Shown here: piece after piece, positions 27,899 through 36,252 of the stretch
Layout: each line of letters opens with the position of its first letter
How positions within the stretch are numbered: the first letter of the stretch is position 1
Origin: CAZSAK01 sp964605155
Lineage (GTDB): Bacteria; Pseudomonadota; Gammaproteobacteria; SZUA-140
DNA: 48,952 nucleotides
Assembly: GCA_964605155.1 (NCBI GenBank)
Contig: CAZSAK010000019.1
Coordinates: forward strand, 1 to 48,952
Direction: 5' to 3'
Notes under the pieces: model-generated
Told to the model about the DNA's origin: nothing
Database searches by the model: none
What the model saw: only the letters and a program-made list of their open reading frames with translations
Made by a program: the position numbers and the translations under genes

Positions 27899-29184
27899 GC
27901 AGGGCTCGCCAGCAATTTGGATAACGGTAATTCAATACGTGTACAAGCACCACCATTACGCCGATCGAGGAGCTTTACTTCGCCGTCGAAGCGACTGACG
28001 ATGGCCTGTACGAGAAACAATCCCAGCCCAAGACCGTCCGCCTTGGTGGTTATGAATGGTTTGCCGGCATTGTTCCGGATTATGGGGCTATAACCTTTAC
28101 CACGATCGCGCACCTCGAACACCAGTTGATCAGTACTCCAATGTCCCGCAACCTCAACCTGATCGATCGATGCATCTGCTGCATTGTTTAATATATTGAT
28201 AAACGCCTGACTGAGTGATTTGTCTGCAACAATCCGCGGGGCCGGGCGGCTCCCGTTCCAATGATGGCTGACCGACGCCCTGGGTCGCATCGATCGCCAC
28301 TGCATCAGGATATTATCGAGATATTGATCGATGGCGTAACTGCCGCCGCTTTCTGCCTTCGCCTGACCGGCGCGGTCAGACAACACGGCGAGTGTATCCT
28401 TGCAGCGGTCGACCTGTGAACGCAAGAGCCTGATCTTTTCGACCAGTGCAGGCGAATATGCGTGGTTGCGCTCGATTTCCTTGGTAAGTACGGCCATTGT
28501 CGCAAGAGGTGTTCCCAATTCGTGCGCCGCCCCTGTGGCAAGCGTGCCGAGTGAAATGAGATGTTCGTCGCGCAGCAACTTTTCCCGTGTCTGAACCAGC
28601 ATAAGATCGCGTTCACGCAGTGAGCTCGCCATCTTGACAACAACGAAAACGATCAGCCCCACGCCGATAAGAAAGCTGAACCACATACCGAAAGTATGCA
28701 GATCGATATTCGTAAACCTGCCGTTGTTGTTATGCGGCAGGGGAACATAGAAAAACATCAACAGGGTATAGCATGACACGCTCAATGCCGCCATCACCCA
28801 TGCATACACACTGGGTAATATCGCTCCCACGATGACAAGGGGCAGGAGGAACAATGAAACGAAGGGATTGGTGGAACCGCCGGTAAAATAGAATAACGCC
28901 GTCAGTACTATTACATCCAGTGCCAGTTGTGCAAAGAATTCCAGCACTGTCACTTGTGGTGATTTCCTGAGTCGCAGATAAGTCAGAAAATTTATAACAG
29001 CGAGAAACAACAGAACAGTCGTAAGTGACTTGAGCGGCAGCTTTAGTCCGATCGAAAAATGCGTGATCAGGATAATCGTGATGACGGTCGTGAGCATGAT
29101 ATTCCTGAGCAGGAATATCCGTTGCAGATCCAGGGTATCGGAACGGCCCGAAGCGGTGGGTCGTTGTTCGAATATCGATGACAT
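27895..29184 (-). CDS. regB: Redox/quinone-sensing histidine kinase RegB/PrrB/ActS
   Basis: A 429-residue inner-membrane sensor with about six N-terminal helices. The quinone-binding motif GGSTNPF is at residues 102-108. The H-box is AAHELGTPLAT with phosphorylated His221. Cys261 in QVDRCKDTL lies exactly 40 residues later, the same spacing as His225 and redox-active Cys265 of Rhodobacter RegB. The ATPase domain with GKGYSP and GLGLGLFLVQAI closes the protein. The ATG at 29184 is used because GAGG lies 9 bases before it; an in-frame start at 29265 has none. It is transcribed divergently from the beta-barrel gene with 146 bases between. Confidence 0.95.
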   Translation of the reverse strand: MSSIFEQRPTASGRSDTLDLQRIFLLRNIMLTTVITIILITHFSIGLKLPLKSLTTVLLFLAVINFLTYLRLRKSPQVTVLEFFAQLALDVIVLTALFYFTGGSTNPFVSLFLLPLVIVGAILPSVYAWVMAALSVSCYTLLMFFYVPLPHNNNGRFTNIDLHTFGMWFSFLIGVGLIVFVVVKMASSLRERDLMLVQTREKLLRDEHLISLGTLATGAAHELGTPLATMAVLTKEIERNHAYSPALVEKIRLLRSQVDRCKDTLAVLSDRAGQAKAESGGSYAIDQYLDNILMQWRSMRPRASVSHHWNGSRPAPRIVADKSLSQAFINILNNAADASIDQVEVAGHWSTDQLVFEVRDRGKGYSPIIRNNAGKPFITTKADGLGLGLFLVQAIVSRFDGEVKLLDRRNGGACTRIELPLSKLLASPA

Positions 29185-29244
29185 GTCTGACAGCCTCGTT
29201 CCAGTGTTTTTATGTATTTTAGCCCGCTTTGCAGTATGTGTCCT

Positions 29245-29259
29245 GCGACAATATGTCAC
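29245..29259. promoter_or_regulatory. RegA-box-like inverted repeat GCGAC-N5-GTCAC
   Basis: GCGAC (29245-29249), five bases, GTCAC (29255-29259). RegA/ActR/RegR boxes follow GCGRC-N5-GNCGC, so only one base departs from the pattern. The symmetry extends to the outer T/A pair. It sits in the divergent region between regB and the beta-barrel gene, just upstream of a possible TCCACA-17-TATGAT promoter (29261-29289) reading toward the latter. Binding is inferred. Confidence 0.45.
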
Positions 29260-29330
29260 ATCCACAAACGGACAGGTTCCCTATATGATGGATAAGATTC
29301 CATATTTGGCGGCTAATTTAGAGGGGGATT

Positions 29331-30344
29331 ATGGCCAGGACAAGACATTATCACGTTTCCTGTCTGCTGATAGCGGGTATTCTGATTTTGAATCCCGATA
29401 ATACCTTGGCCAGTTGCGGTTCTGCCAACTGCTTCCTGGTGACGGGAACTCAGGAGGGAGTATTTGAACCCGGGCAGGTGGTCGTCGACCTTTCCTATCG
29501 ATATATTCCGCAAGACCGCAAGAAGCGTGGCAGTTCGGGTACCAATGAGGTATTGGTCCCGAAGATCGATTTTGAAAACGGCAAGATCATACCGGATCAC
29601 CATCGTGAACTCAGAACGATCAATATGCTTTCCCAGTTTAATGTCAATATCGGCCTTAGCCCGAAATATACAGTGGCGCTGGCCGTGCCCTTCAGTAACG
29701 AGCGGCTGCATGAACACTATGATGACGTCGACCTTGCTGTCGGTGACAATGGCGAATTTAACAATGACGCCGGGACATCGGGTTTCGGTGATATCGTCGT
29801 TACGGGAAAACGTATGATGCTGGCGAGTACCCGTCATTTGTTGGTAGGAGGATTGGGCCTCAAGCTGCCGACGGGTGAATACCAGTTAAAGGATAGTGAA
29901 GGGGCACTTAACGAACCGACCATCATGCCGGGTACAGGATCCTATGATTTCATTGTGTCCGGTCACTATGTATATCAGATCGACCCCCATAAAATCAGTG
30001 CCTATGTATCGACTCAACTGCGATTCAACACAGAGAATAAGTATGATTACAAATTCGGTGATTCAATAGTGCTTAATACGGGCCTGAGCTATCGCGCAAC
30101 AGACAAGATCAATATCAGCGGGCAGATCAACGCGCGCGTAGCGGACAGGGACGAGTATAAAGGTGATGATGTGCCGAGTACCGGCAGTACGATGATATTC
30201 CTGACGCCCGGCATACAGTTGCTGTCAACGGACAGTACGTCGTTCTATACGCATATACAAGTGCCGCTATACGAGCGGGTGAATGAGGTCAATCTGGTAC
30301 CTACCTATGGAGTGGAGTTCGGAGTATCACATCAGATTCTATAA
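29331..30344 (+). CDS. Putative outer-membrane beta-barrel protein (transporter/porin-like); function unknown
   Basis: A 337-residue exported protein. A signal peptide (about 1-27) ends near TLAS, followed by a cysteine pair in SCGSANC. The rest has alternating hydrophobic strands typical of outer-membrane barrels: VVVDLSYRYIP, LSQFNVNIGLSPKYTVALAVPFS, GFGDIVVTGKRMM, LLVGGLGLKLPTGEY, KISAYVSTQLRFN, YTHIQVPLYERV, YGVEFGVSHQIL. It does not end in the usual aromatic residue. The GFGD...GLKLPTGEY pattern resembles the transporter barrels found with phenol-degradation and other export genes. It overlaps the TlpA-like gene and is divergent from regB, so redox-controlled co-expression is plausible. 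Confidence 0.68.
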   Translation: MARTRHYHVSCLLIAGILILNPDNTLASCGSANCFLVTGTQEGVFEPGQVVVDLSYRYIPQDRKKRGSSGTNEVLVPKIDFENGKIIPDHHRELRTINMLSQFNVNIGLSPKYTVALAVPFSNERLHEHYDDVDLAVGDNGEFNNDAGTSGFGDIVVTGKRMMLASTRHLLVGGLGLKLPTGEYQLKDSEGALNEPTIMPGTGSYDFIVSGHYVYQIDPHKISAYVSTQLRFNTENKYDYKFGDSIVLNTGLSYRATDKINISGQINARVADRDEYKGDDVPSTGSTMIFLTPGIQLLSTDSTSFYTHIQVPLYERVNEVNLVPTYGVEFGVSHQIL

Positions 30345-30867
30345 TGACAAGGCCAGGAGAATAGCGAGCGGTGTTCTCGGCTTATCGGTCGTGTTGTTGT
30401 TGGCGGCGATGTCAGGTATACCAAGGCTCAACCAGGGTGACAGGGCGCCGGACTTCAGTCTGGAAGATCTGGCGGGTCATTCCATACGGTTGGTGGATTA
30501 CCATGGCAAGCCGGTATTGCTGCATTTCTGGGCGACATGGTGCAAACCGTGTGTGAAAGAGCTACCGGAGATCGAAGCCGGTTACAGGGCGTTGCATGAT
30601 CAGGGATTTACCGTGCTGGCGATTAACGTCGGGGATGACAAGGCGGATGTACGTGAGTTCACCAACCGGCTCGGGCTGACATTCCCCGTATTGCTGGATC
30701 CGGAGTGGCATACGGCCGAGCGTTATAACGTTACCGGGTTACCCGTCAGTATTTTTGTATCCCGGCAAGGGACCGTTCAGGATAAGGTTACCGGCGGAAC
30801 GTTAACGGAAGAAAAAATAAGGCAACGGTTCAGGAATGGTACGGCCATCGAGCATGACGGAGTTTGA
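30307..30867 (+). CDS. TlpA/ResA-like membrane-anchored thioredoxin
   Basis: A 186-residue protein with one N-terminal membrane helix (about residues 20-36, GVLGLSVVLLLAAMSG) and a periplasmic thioredoxin domain. The active site is FWATWCKPCVKELPE (CKPC) and the cis-proline loop is VTGLPVSIFV. Such proteins reduce disulphides of periplasmic targets, for example apocytochromes. The start is uncertain. ATG 30307 overlaps the beta-barrel gene by 38 bases and ATG 30283 by 62, and neither has a good ribosome-binding site. The overlap implies a single transcript with the barrel gene. Confidence 0.88.
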   Translation: MEWSSEYHIRFYNDKARRIASGVLGLSVVLLLAAMSGIPRLNQGDRAPDFSLEDLAGHSIRLVDYHGKPVLLHFWATWCKPCVKELPEIEAGYRALHDQGFTVLAINVGDDKADVREFTNRLGLTFPVLLDPEWHTAERYNVTGLPVSIFVSRQGTVQDKVTGGTLTEEKIRQRFRNGTAIEHDGV

Positions 30868-30874
30868 CGCAAGT

Positions 30875-32641
30875 CTAGATATTTTCCGTCTGACGCGTCA
30901 CATCAACATACAGGGTCAGTTTTTGACCGGGTTGCAGATATTTTCCCTTTGGCAATGAGTTCCATTTGCGCAGCTTTGTGATGCTGACATTAAAACGCTG
31001 GGAAATCCGTGACAGAGAGTCGCCTTTACGCACGGTGTATTTGATACGTTGCGTAATTGTGTCATGCGACAGGCCGACTTGGGTTATGTGACCGATATTG
31101 GCGAGGGTGGTACGCTTATCTGACCACCAGATGACGAGTTTTTGTCCAGGACGTATATAGTCATGAGGGGCGAGACCGTTCCATGCCGCAAGTTCTCTGA
31201 CGCTGACGTCGTATTTACGCGCAATCTCCCAGAAACTGTCGCCTTCCCTGACGACGTAGGTTACCTTGAGCCCTTCCTTCCTGGCGTTCTGGATCGCCTC
31301 GATACGTTGTCCCTTGGTCAAGGTGTAATCATCGATCTGCTTGGCGGCAACGGGGATGATCAGGTTATCACCGGCCTTAATGATATTGGAGTGCAGTTTG
31401 TTGACGTCCCGCAGCAAGGTAATGGTTGTGCGATAGCGCAGGGCAATGTGACTGAGCGTCTCGCCTTCCCGGATCTGATAGCGTGTCCATTTAATCCTCT
31501 TGCTGACAGGAAGTTCGGCAAGGTTATGCCGGAAGCGTTCGGCCTTGCTGATGGGCAATACCAGATTGTAAGGCCCGTCAGGGTCCGTGGCCCAGCGGTT
31601 GAAACCGGGATTGAGGCGATACAGGTCATTCAGCGTAATTCCGGCCAGTTCCGCCGCCAGGGCGAGGTCGATCTGTGAACCTACATCCACCTCGACGAGA
31701 TAGGGTTCATCGGGTATCGATTCCAGCTTTACGTGATACTTCTCAGGATCGGCCACGATGGCACTGATAGCCAGTAACTTGGGTACATACGCACGGGTCT
31801 CCCGGGGAAGTTTTAGTGACCAGAAGTCGGTGGGTTTGCCCCGGTGCTTGTTGTACCTGACGGCGCTTGCGACCGTGCCTTGACCGGAATTGTAGGCAGC
31901 CAGTGCCAGCAGCCACTCGCCGTCAAAGTTCTTGTGCAGGGATTCAAGATAATCAAGTGCCGCATTGGTCGATGCAATGATGTCCCTGCGGCCGTCATAC
32001 CACCAGTTCTGTTTCAGGCCGTAATGTCTGGCGGTGGCAGGTATGAATTGCCAGATACCGGCGGCTCTGCCGTGTGAGTAGGCAAACGGTTGAAAGGCGC
32101 TTTCGATGATCGGCAACAATACGATCTCGGTCGGCATCCCGCGCTTTTCGGCTTCCTTCGTGATGTAGTGTAGATACGGTTTGGCACGGGTAACAGTTCT
32201 ATCGATATACTCCTGGTGTTTTGCGTACCATTGTATCTCGGCGTGTGTTTGCGGATGATCACGATGGGGCAGGTCATATCCCTTGCGTATCCGATCCCAG
32301 AGATCGTGCTGGTGGCGGTAATTGAATACGATCCGCGGCTTGTCTTGTCCTGCTATCCCTGCATTGGATCGATCACCTGCAGTGTTAGTGTTATCCGCAC
32401 TCAGGGTGATTTGCTCGGGATCCGGGAGAAAAAATCTACTGCGGCTGTCTTCCCAAATAGCGGGTAGACTTGAGGGATCAGGGTTAAGATCCAGGACCTG
32501 ATCAAGACCGTCAGGAGAGATAGCAGCATCGTCAGCAGACGGTGCCTGGGCCATGTGTTGTGTGGCACAGCCATTCAGCATACATATCAAAAAGAGGCAA
32601 ATACCGAGATTGATGGGGACAAGCCCTGGGCGTTTGGTCAT
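30875..32641 (-). CDS. mltD: Membrane-bound lytic murein transglycosylase D (MltD) with three LysM domains
   Basis: A 588-residue outer-membrane lipoprotein that cleaves glycan strands to 1,6-anhydro ends. Lipobox LNGC gives Cys25. The GH23 domain spans about 155-290, with catalytic Glu180 in IIESAFQPFAYS, then AAGIWQFIPATARHYGL and LALAAYNSGQG. Three LysM units lie at about 390-435, 462-506 and 536-580, each built on a G-E/D-T/S start such as REGETLSHIALRY and RKGDSLSRISQRF. The domain order matches E. coli MltD with one more LysM than some homologues. A GGAG stands 12 bases before the ATG. It converges on the TlpA-like gene with 7 bases between the stops. Confidence 0.95.
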   Translation of the reverse strand: MTKRPGLVPINLGICLFLICMLNGCATQHMAQAPSADDAAISPDGLDQVLDLNPDPSSLPAIWEDSRSRFFLPDPEQITLSADNTNTAGDRSNAGIAGQDKPRIVFNYRHQHDLWDRIRKGYDLPHRDHPQTHAEIQWYAKHQEYIDRTVTRAKPYLHYITKEAEKRGMPTEIVLLPIIESAFQPFAYSHGRAAGIWQFIPATARHYGLKQNWWYDGRRDIIASTNAALDYLESLHKNFDGEWLLALAAYNSGQGTVASAVRYNKHRGKPTDFWSLKLPRETRAYVPKLLAISAIVADPEKYHVKLESIPDEPYLVEVDVGSQIDLALAAELAGITLNDLYRLNPGFNRWATDPDGPYNLVLPISKAERFRHNLAELPVSKRIKWTRYQIREGETLSHIALRYRTTITLLRDVNKLHSNIIKAGDNLIIPVAAKQIDDYTLTKGQRIEAIQNARKEGLKVTYVVREGDSFWEIARKYDVSVRELAAWNGLAPHDYIRPGQKLVIWWSDKRTTLANIGHITQVGLSHDTITQRIKYTVRKGDSLSRISQRFNVSITKLRKWNSLPKGKYLQPGQKLTLYVDVTRQTENI

Positions 32642-32818
32642 CAGGTAAATGTGCTCCTTTTTTAATATAGTTTAATAGGTTAGCAGTTAATAGATCGGCA
32701 ATTATATATGAAGACTTGAGCAGTATAGCAAATTAGAAAATAAGTATATTAGCAATATATAATATATTATTGGTCAGATGTCATTGATTGTTAGGCCTGT
32801 CCAGAGGTGGTTTCAGGT

Positions 32819-33598
32819 TCAGATCCTGTCCTTCCAGGCACGTATGACGGTAAAGACCTCGATCTCGTTATTCAGGACCTTATCGGCGTATCTTTCGGCC
32901 GCAGCCCTGACAGCGGGCTGATGACAGCGTAAAAACGGGTTGGTCTGTTTCTCCAGCCCCAGCCGGGAAGGTACCGTCGCTTGGTCCTCGGCGCGTAACT
33001 GTCTGGTTGTGACAAGACGATCTTGCAACTCGGTATTGTCGGGTTCCACCAGCATCGCAAAATTGAGATTGGCAAGGGTATATTCGTGGGCACAATAGAC
33101 ACGGGTATCATCCGGTAGCGAGGACAGGGTTTCAAGTGAATGGTACATCTGTGCCGGTGTACCCTCAAACAGGCGGCCGCATCCACCGGCAAACAGGGTA
33201 TCGCCGCAGAACAGCATGCCCGGTGTGTAGTAGGCGATGTGACCACTGGTATGTCCCGGAACATCGATAATCTCAAATTCCAGTTTGTTATTGTGCAAGG
33301 AAATTTTGTCGTTATTTTTCAACGTAAAATCCAGCGAGGGGATTGTTTCGGTTGCCGGACCATACACGGGTATTGCATAGTGTTGTAAAATTTTTTCTAC
33401 GCCACCGATGTGGTCATAGTGATGGTGTGTAATCAATATGGCCTCCGGAATGAGTGACATGTCATCTACAGCTTCCAGCACCGGCGTAGCATCACCGGGA
33501 TCAACAATCGCCACGGATGAGGCATTGATGTCCTCAGTCAGACGGATCAACCAGATGTAATTGTCATTGAAGGCATTGACCGGAATTGCTCTGTCCAT
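32819..33598 (-). CDS. gloB: Hydroxyacylglutathione hydrolase (glyoxalase II)
   Basis: A 259-residue metallo-beta-lactamase-fold hydrolase that frees lactate and glutathione from S-lactoylglutathione, finishing methylglyoxal detoxification. The dinuclear metal motif THHHYDHIGG holds His58, His60, Asp62 and His63. Further ligands are in VPGHTSGH, FCGDTLFAGGCGR and YCAHEYTLANL. The C-terminal HAGH domain (RLGLEKQTNPFLR) binds glutathione. It is divergent from the YafS-like gene, as in E. coli, where gloB-yafS-rnhA-dnaQ lie together. Confidence 0.96.
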   Translation of the reverse strand: MDRAIPVNAFNDNYIWLIRLTEDINASSVAIVDPGDATPVLEAVDDMSLIPEAILITHHHYDHIGGVEKILQHYAIPVYGPATETIPSLDFTLKNNDKISLHNNKLEFEIIDVPGHTSGHIAYYTPGMLFCGDTLFAGGCGRLFEGTPAQMYHSLETLSSLPDDTRVYCAHEYTLANLNFAMLVEPDNTELQDRLVTTRQLRAEDQATVPSRLGLEKQTNPFLRCHQPAVRAAAERYADKVLNNEIEVFTVIRAWKDRI

Positions 33599-33726
33599 CG
33601 TGTAATGCTGGCAGGGTTTTGATGCGGGGTCAACGTACGCCTCTTATCACACACAGCCGGTTAAAATATACGTCTGGCAAAGCCCGCTATGGACAAGTAT
33701 GCTAAACACTGAATTGAATTCATCCC

Positions 33727-34506
33727 ATGGCCCAGGAACATAAAACACGGAAATTGAAATGGCACAGGCGCAAGGCCTGTACGGAGCGGCGAGTATTGCG
33801 CGCATGGTATGCGGGCCGGCTGGGCCAGTGGTTTCTGGAGACTGAGCGGGCTGAACTCGAAACGATCCTGCCGAATCTGTTCGGCTATCACCTGTTGCAG
33901 GTGGGGTGTCTGAATGATACCGACATGCTTGATTCAAGCAAGATACTGCATCGGGTTGTTGTCGATGTGGATGCAGAGGATACAGGCGATGTGTTCAAAT
34001 TATACGGCAGACCCGATGCGTTGCCGATAGAATCGGACTGTGTTGATGTGGTGCTGTTACAGCATACACTGGATTTCGAACTTGATCCCCATCAGGTACT
34101 GCGTGAAGTAGATCGTGTACTGGTTCCGGAAGGGCATGTGGTAATATTGGGATTTAATCCCTGGAGTATCTGGGGACTATGGTGGACGATTCGTTTGCGT
34201 CGCGGTGCCCCCCCCTGGTGCGGACGCTTTCGCAGCACGTTGCGGATAAAAGACTGGTTTTCCCTGCTGGGCTTCGATACGGTTCTGTCCCGCAGTTATT
34301 TTTTTCGTCCCCCGTTTAATCACGCAGGAATTATGAGACGCCTTGGTTTTATGGAGAGAATGGGAGGACGGGGGTGGTCTTTTTTTGGCGGAGGCTATTT
34401 ACTGGTGGCGAAAAAGCGTGTCGCTACCCTCACACCGATCAAACCGAGATGGCGTCCCAGACGCAGCATAATTACCACTGATCTGCCGCGCCCGACGATG
34501 CAATAG
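33727..34506 (+). CDS. yafS: YafS-like SAM-dependent methyltransferase
   Basis: A 259-residue class I methyltransferase. The SAM-loop region is degenerate (YHLLQVGCLND); VVLLQHTLDFELDPHQVLREVDRVLVPEGHVVILGFNPWSIWGLW follows at about 103-150 and contains the post-motif strands. The basic C-terminus (KPRWRPRRS) is unstructured. The symbol is based on gene order: between gloB and rnhA, exactly where E. coli has yafS. The substrate of YafS-like proteins is not established. It ends 9 bases before the RNase HI gene, which suggests joint transcription. Confidence 0.82.
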   Translation: MAQEHKTRKLKWHRRKACTERRVLRAWYAGRLGQWFLETERAELETILPNLFGYHLLQVGCLNDTDMLDSSKILHRVVVDVDAEDTGDVFKLYGRPDALPIESDCVDVVLLQHTLDFELDPHQVLREVDRVLVPEGHVVILGFNPWSIWGLWWTIRLRRGAPPWCGRFRSTLRIKDWFSLLGFDTVLSRSYFFRPPFNHAGIMRRLGFMERMGGRGWSFFGGGYLLVAKKRVATLTPIKPRWRPRRSIITTDLPRPTMQ

Positions 34507-34515
34507 TGGCTTGTC

Positions 34516-34965
34516 ATGTCTGAGGTGGTGGAACTGTTTACCGATGGCGCATGCCGGGGAAATCCCGGGCCCGGCGGCTGGGGCGTGCTTATGCGTTATA
34601 AAGGACACGACAAGGAGTTATACGGCGCGGAGCCTCACACCACAAACAACCGTATGGAACTGACAGCGGCTATATATGGACTGGAAAGCCTGAAAAGGCC
34701 ATGCAAGGTGAATATCACGACTGATTCGGAATATCTACGCAAGGGAATCACAATGTGGATTGAAGACTGGAAACGCCGGGGATGGAAGACGGCGGCAAAA
34801 AAACCTGTGAAGAATGAAGATCTCTGGCAGCGCCTGGACAAGGCCGCTGACGGCCATGAAATCATATGGCATTGGGTGCGTGGACATAGCGGTCACGTCG
34901 AAAACGAAATTGCGGATGTCCTGGCTAATAAGGCAATCGACGAGATGCTGGGTGTTTCCAGATGA
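34516..34965 (+). CDS. rnhA: Ribonuclease HI
   Basis: A 149-residue enzyme that cuts the RNA strand of RNA/DNA hybrids. The four acidic active-site residues are seen in ELFTDGACRGNPGPGG (Asp9), NRMELTAAI (Glu), TTDSEYLRKG (Asp) and NEIADVLANKA (Asp); the catalytic His is in RGHSGH. Length is close to the E. coli enzyme (155). The dnaQ gene follows after a 46-base gap on the same strand, whereas in E. coli rnhA and dnaQ are divergent. Confidence 0.97.
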   Translation: MSEVVELFTDGACRGNPGPGGWGVLMRYKGHDKELYGAEPHTTNNRMELTAAIYGLESLKRPCKVNITTDSEYLRKGITMWIEDWKRRGWKTAAKKPVKNEDLWQRLDKAADGHEIIWHWVRGHSGHVENEIADVLANKAIDEMLGVSR

Positions 34966-35011
34966 GTGTTGAAAGGCAATTGATTCCGGAGAAACGACAG
35001 GGGTGAACAAC

Positions 35012-35731
35012 ATGCGTCAGATAGTCCTTGATACGGAAACCACCGGTCTTGAACCCTCGCAGGGCCACCGTATTATTGAAATAGGCTGTGTGGAACTCAT
35101 TAACCGGCGTCCGACCGGGAACCATTTCCATCAATATCTGCAACCTGACCGTACTATAGATGAAGGTGCTATCGAGGTGCACGGTCTGACGAATGAATTC
35201 CTCAAGGACAAGCCGCGTTTTTCAGATATCGTCGCGGATTATGTGGAATTTGTGCGGGGTGCAGAACTGGTTATCCACAACGCCCCCTTTGACGTTGGCT
35301 TCATCAATACCGAATTCCGGCTTTTGAAGGGTCAATGGAAGCAACTGGAAGATTATTGTTCCATCCTTGATACCCTGATGCTTGCGCGCAAGATGCATCC
35401 GGGGCAGAAGAACAGTCTTGATGCCCTGTGCAAACGCTACAATATCGATAATTCGCAGCGGACTTTGCACGGCGCGCTGTTGGATGCCGAGATCCTGGCC
35501 GATGTATATCTCGCCATGACGGGCGGTCAGACAAGCCTGTTTCTTGACAGGTCCCGTGAAACGGAACAACGACGTCAGGTTAAGCCGGAACTTAAGGATC
35601 TGACCCGGCAACCGTTGCGAATTATACATGCCAGCGCAGACGAACTTGCCGAGCACAACGACTATATCGAGATGCTGCAGGAGGCGAGTGACGGCCGCTG
35701 TATATGGAAGACGATGGATAATCTCAAGTGA
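35012..35731 (+). CDS. dnaQ: DNA polymerase III epsilon subunit, 3'-5' proofreading exonuclease
   Basis: A 239-residue DEDDh exonuclease that proofreads within the polymerase III core. Motifs: Exo I VLDTETTGLEP (Asp and Glu), Exo II VIHNAPFDVGF (Asp), Exo III with His in RTLHGALLDAEILADVYL. The C-terminal tail reaches the alpha subunit in homologues. The ATG at 35012 is chosen because AGGGG lies 9-10 bases before it; an in-frame GTG at 35003 sits within that site. Its stop overlaps no gene, and the TerB-like gene starts within 20 bases. Confidence 0.97.
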   Translation: MRQIVLDTETTGLEPSQGHRIIEIGCVELINRRPTGNHFHQYLQPDRTIDEGAIEVHGLTNEFLKDKPRFSDIVADYVEFVRGAELVIHNAPFDVGFINTEFRLLKGQWKQLEDYCSILDTLMLARKMHPGQKNSLDALCKRYNIDNSQRTLHGALLDAEILADVYLAMTGGQTSLFLDRSRETEQRRQVKPELKDLTRQPLRIIHASADELAEHNDYIEMLQEASDGRCIWKTMDNLK

Positions 35732-35749
35732 GTGCTGCTGGATGATCCC

Positions 35750-36226
35750 ATGGTGAAAAGCATGCGAGAATTTTTCAAGGCGCGTATCCAGTCCGTCATG
35801 CAGGCAGATGACGAGGCTATTTCGGATCGTACCCTGCAATTGGCGACAGCCGCGCTGTTAATCGAAATGACGCATGCCGATTTTCACGTGACAAGCGATG
35901 AAAAGAACGCCGTTAAACGGGCATTGCAAAAGGCGTTTGATCTGTCCACCCATGAAACGAATGAACTCGTTACGCTGGCCGAGCAGGAGGTTAAAGAAGC
36001 ATCCTCGCTGTATCAGTTCACTGATCTGATAGATAAAAACTTTTCACTGGAGAAAAAGAAGAAGGTGGTTGCGATGCTGTGGCGTGTTGCATTCGCGGAT
36101 GATCACAAGGATATGCATGAAGAATACCTGGTGAGAAAGATTGCCGATCTGATCCACGTATCGCACAAGGACTTTATCTACGCCCGCCACGTGGTCGAGG
36201 AAGAGATTGACAGCCGATCAGGCTGA
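35750..36226 (+). CDS. TerB-domain (tellurite-resistance/DjlA-like) protein
   Basis: A 158-residue, all-helical cytoplasmic protein with a TerB fold over about residues 22-150: ALLIEMTHADFHVTSDEKNAV and MLWRVAFADDHKDMHEEYLVRKI are the two acidic repeats that can bind metal in the family. Families of this kind often stand next to housekeeping genes and need have nothing to do with tellurite. The ATG at 35750 has GGATGA 7 bases before it; GTG 35732, just after the dnaQ stop, is an alternative. Its transcript is probably shared with dnaQ. Confidence 0.82.
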   Translation: MVKSMREFFKARIQSVMQADDEAISDRTLQLATAALLIEMTHADFHVTSDEKNAVKRALQKAFDLSTHETNELVTLAEQEVKEASSLYQFTDLIDKNFSLEKKKKVVAMLWRVAFADDHKDMHEEYLVRKIADLIHVSHKDFIYARHVVEEEIDSRSG

Positions 36227-36252
36227 AGCAGAGTATTATTCGACAGGCAGGA

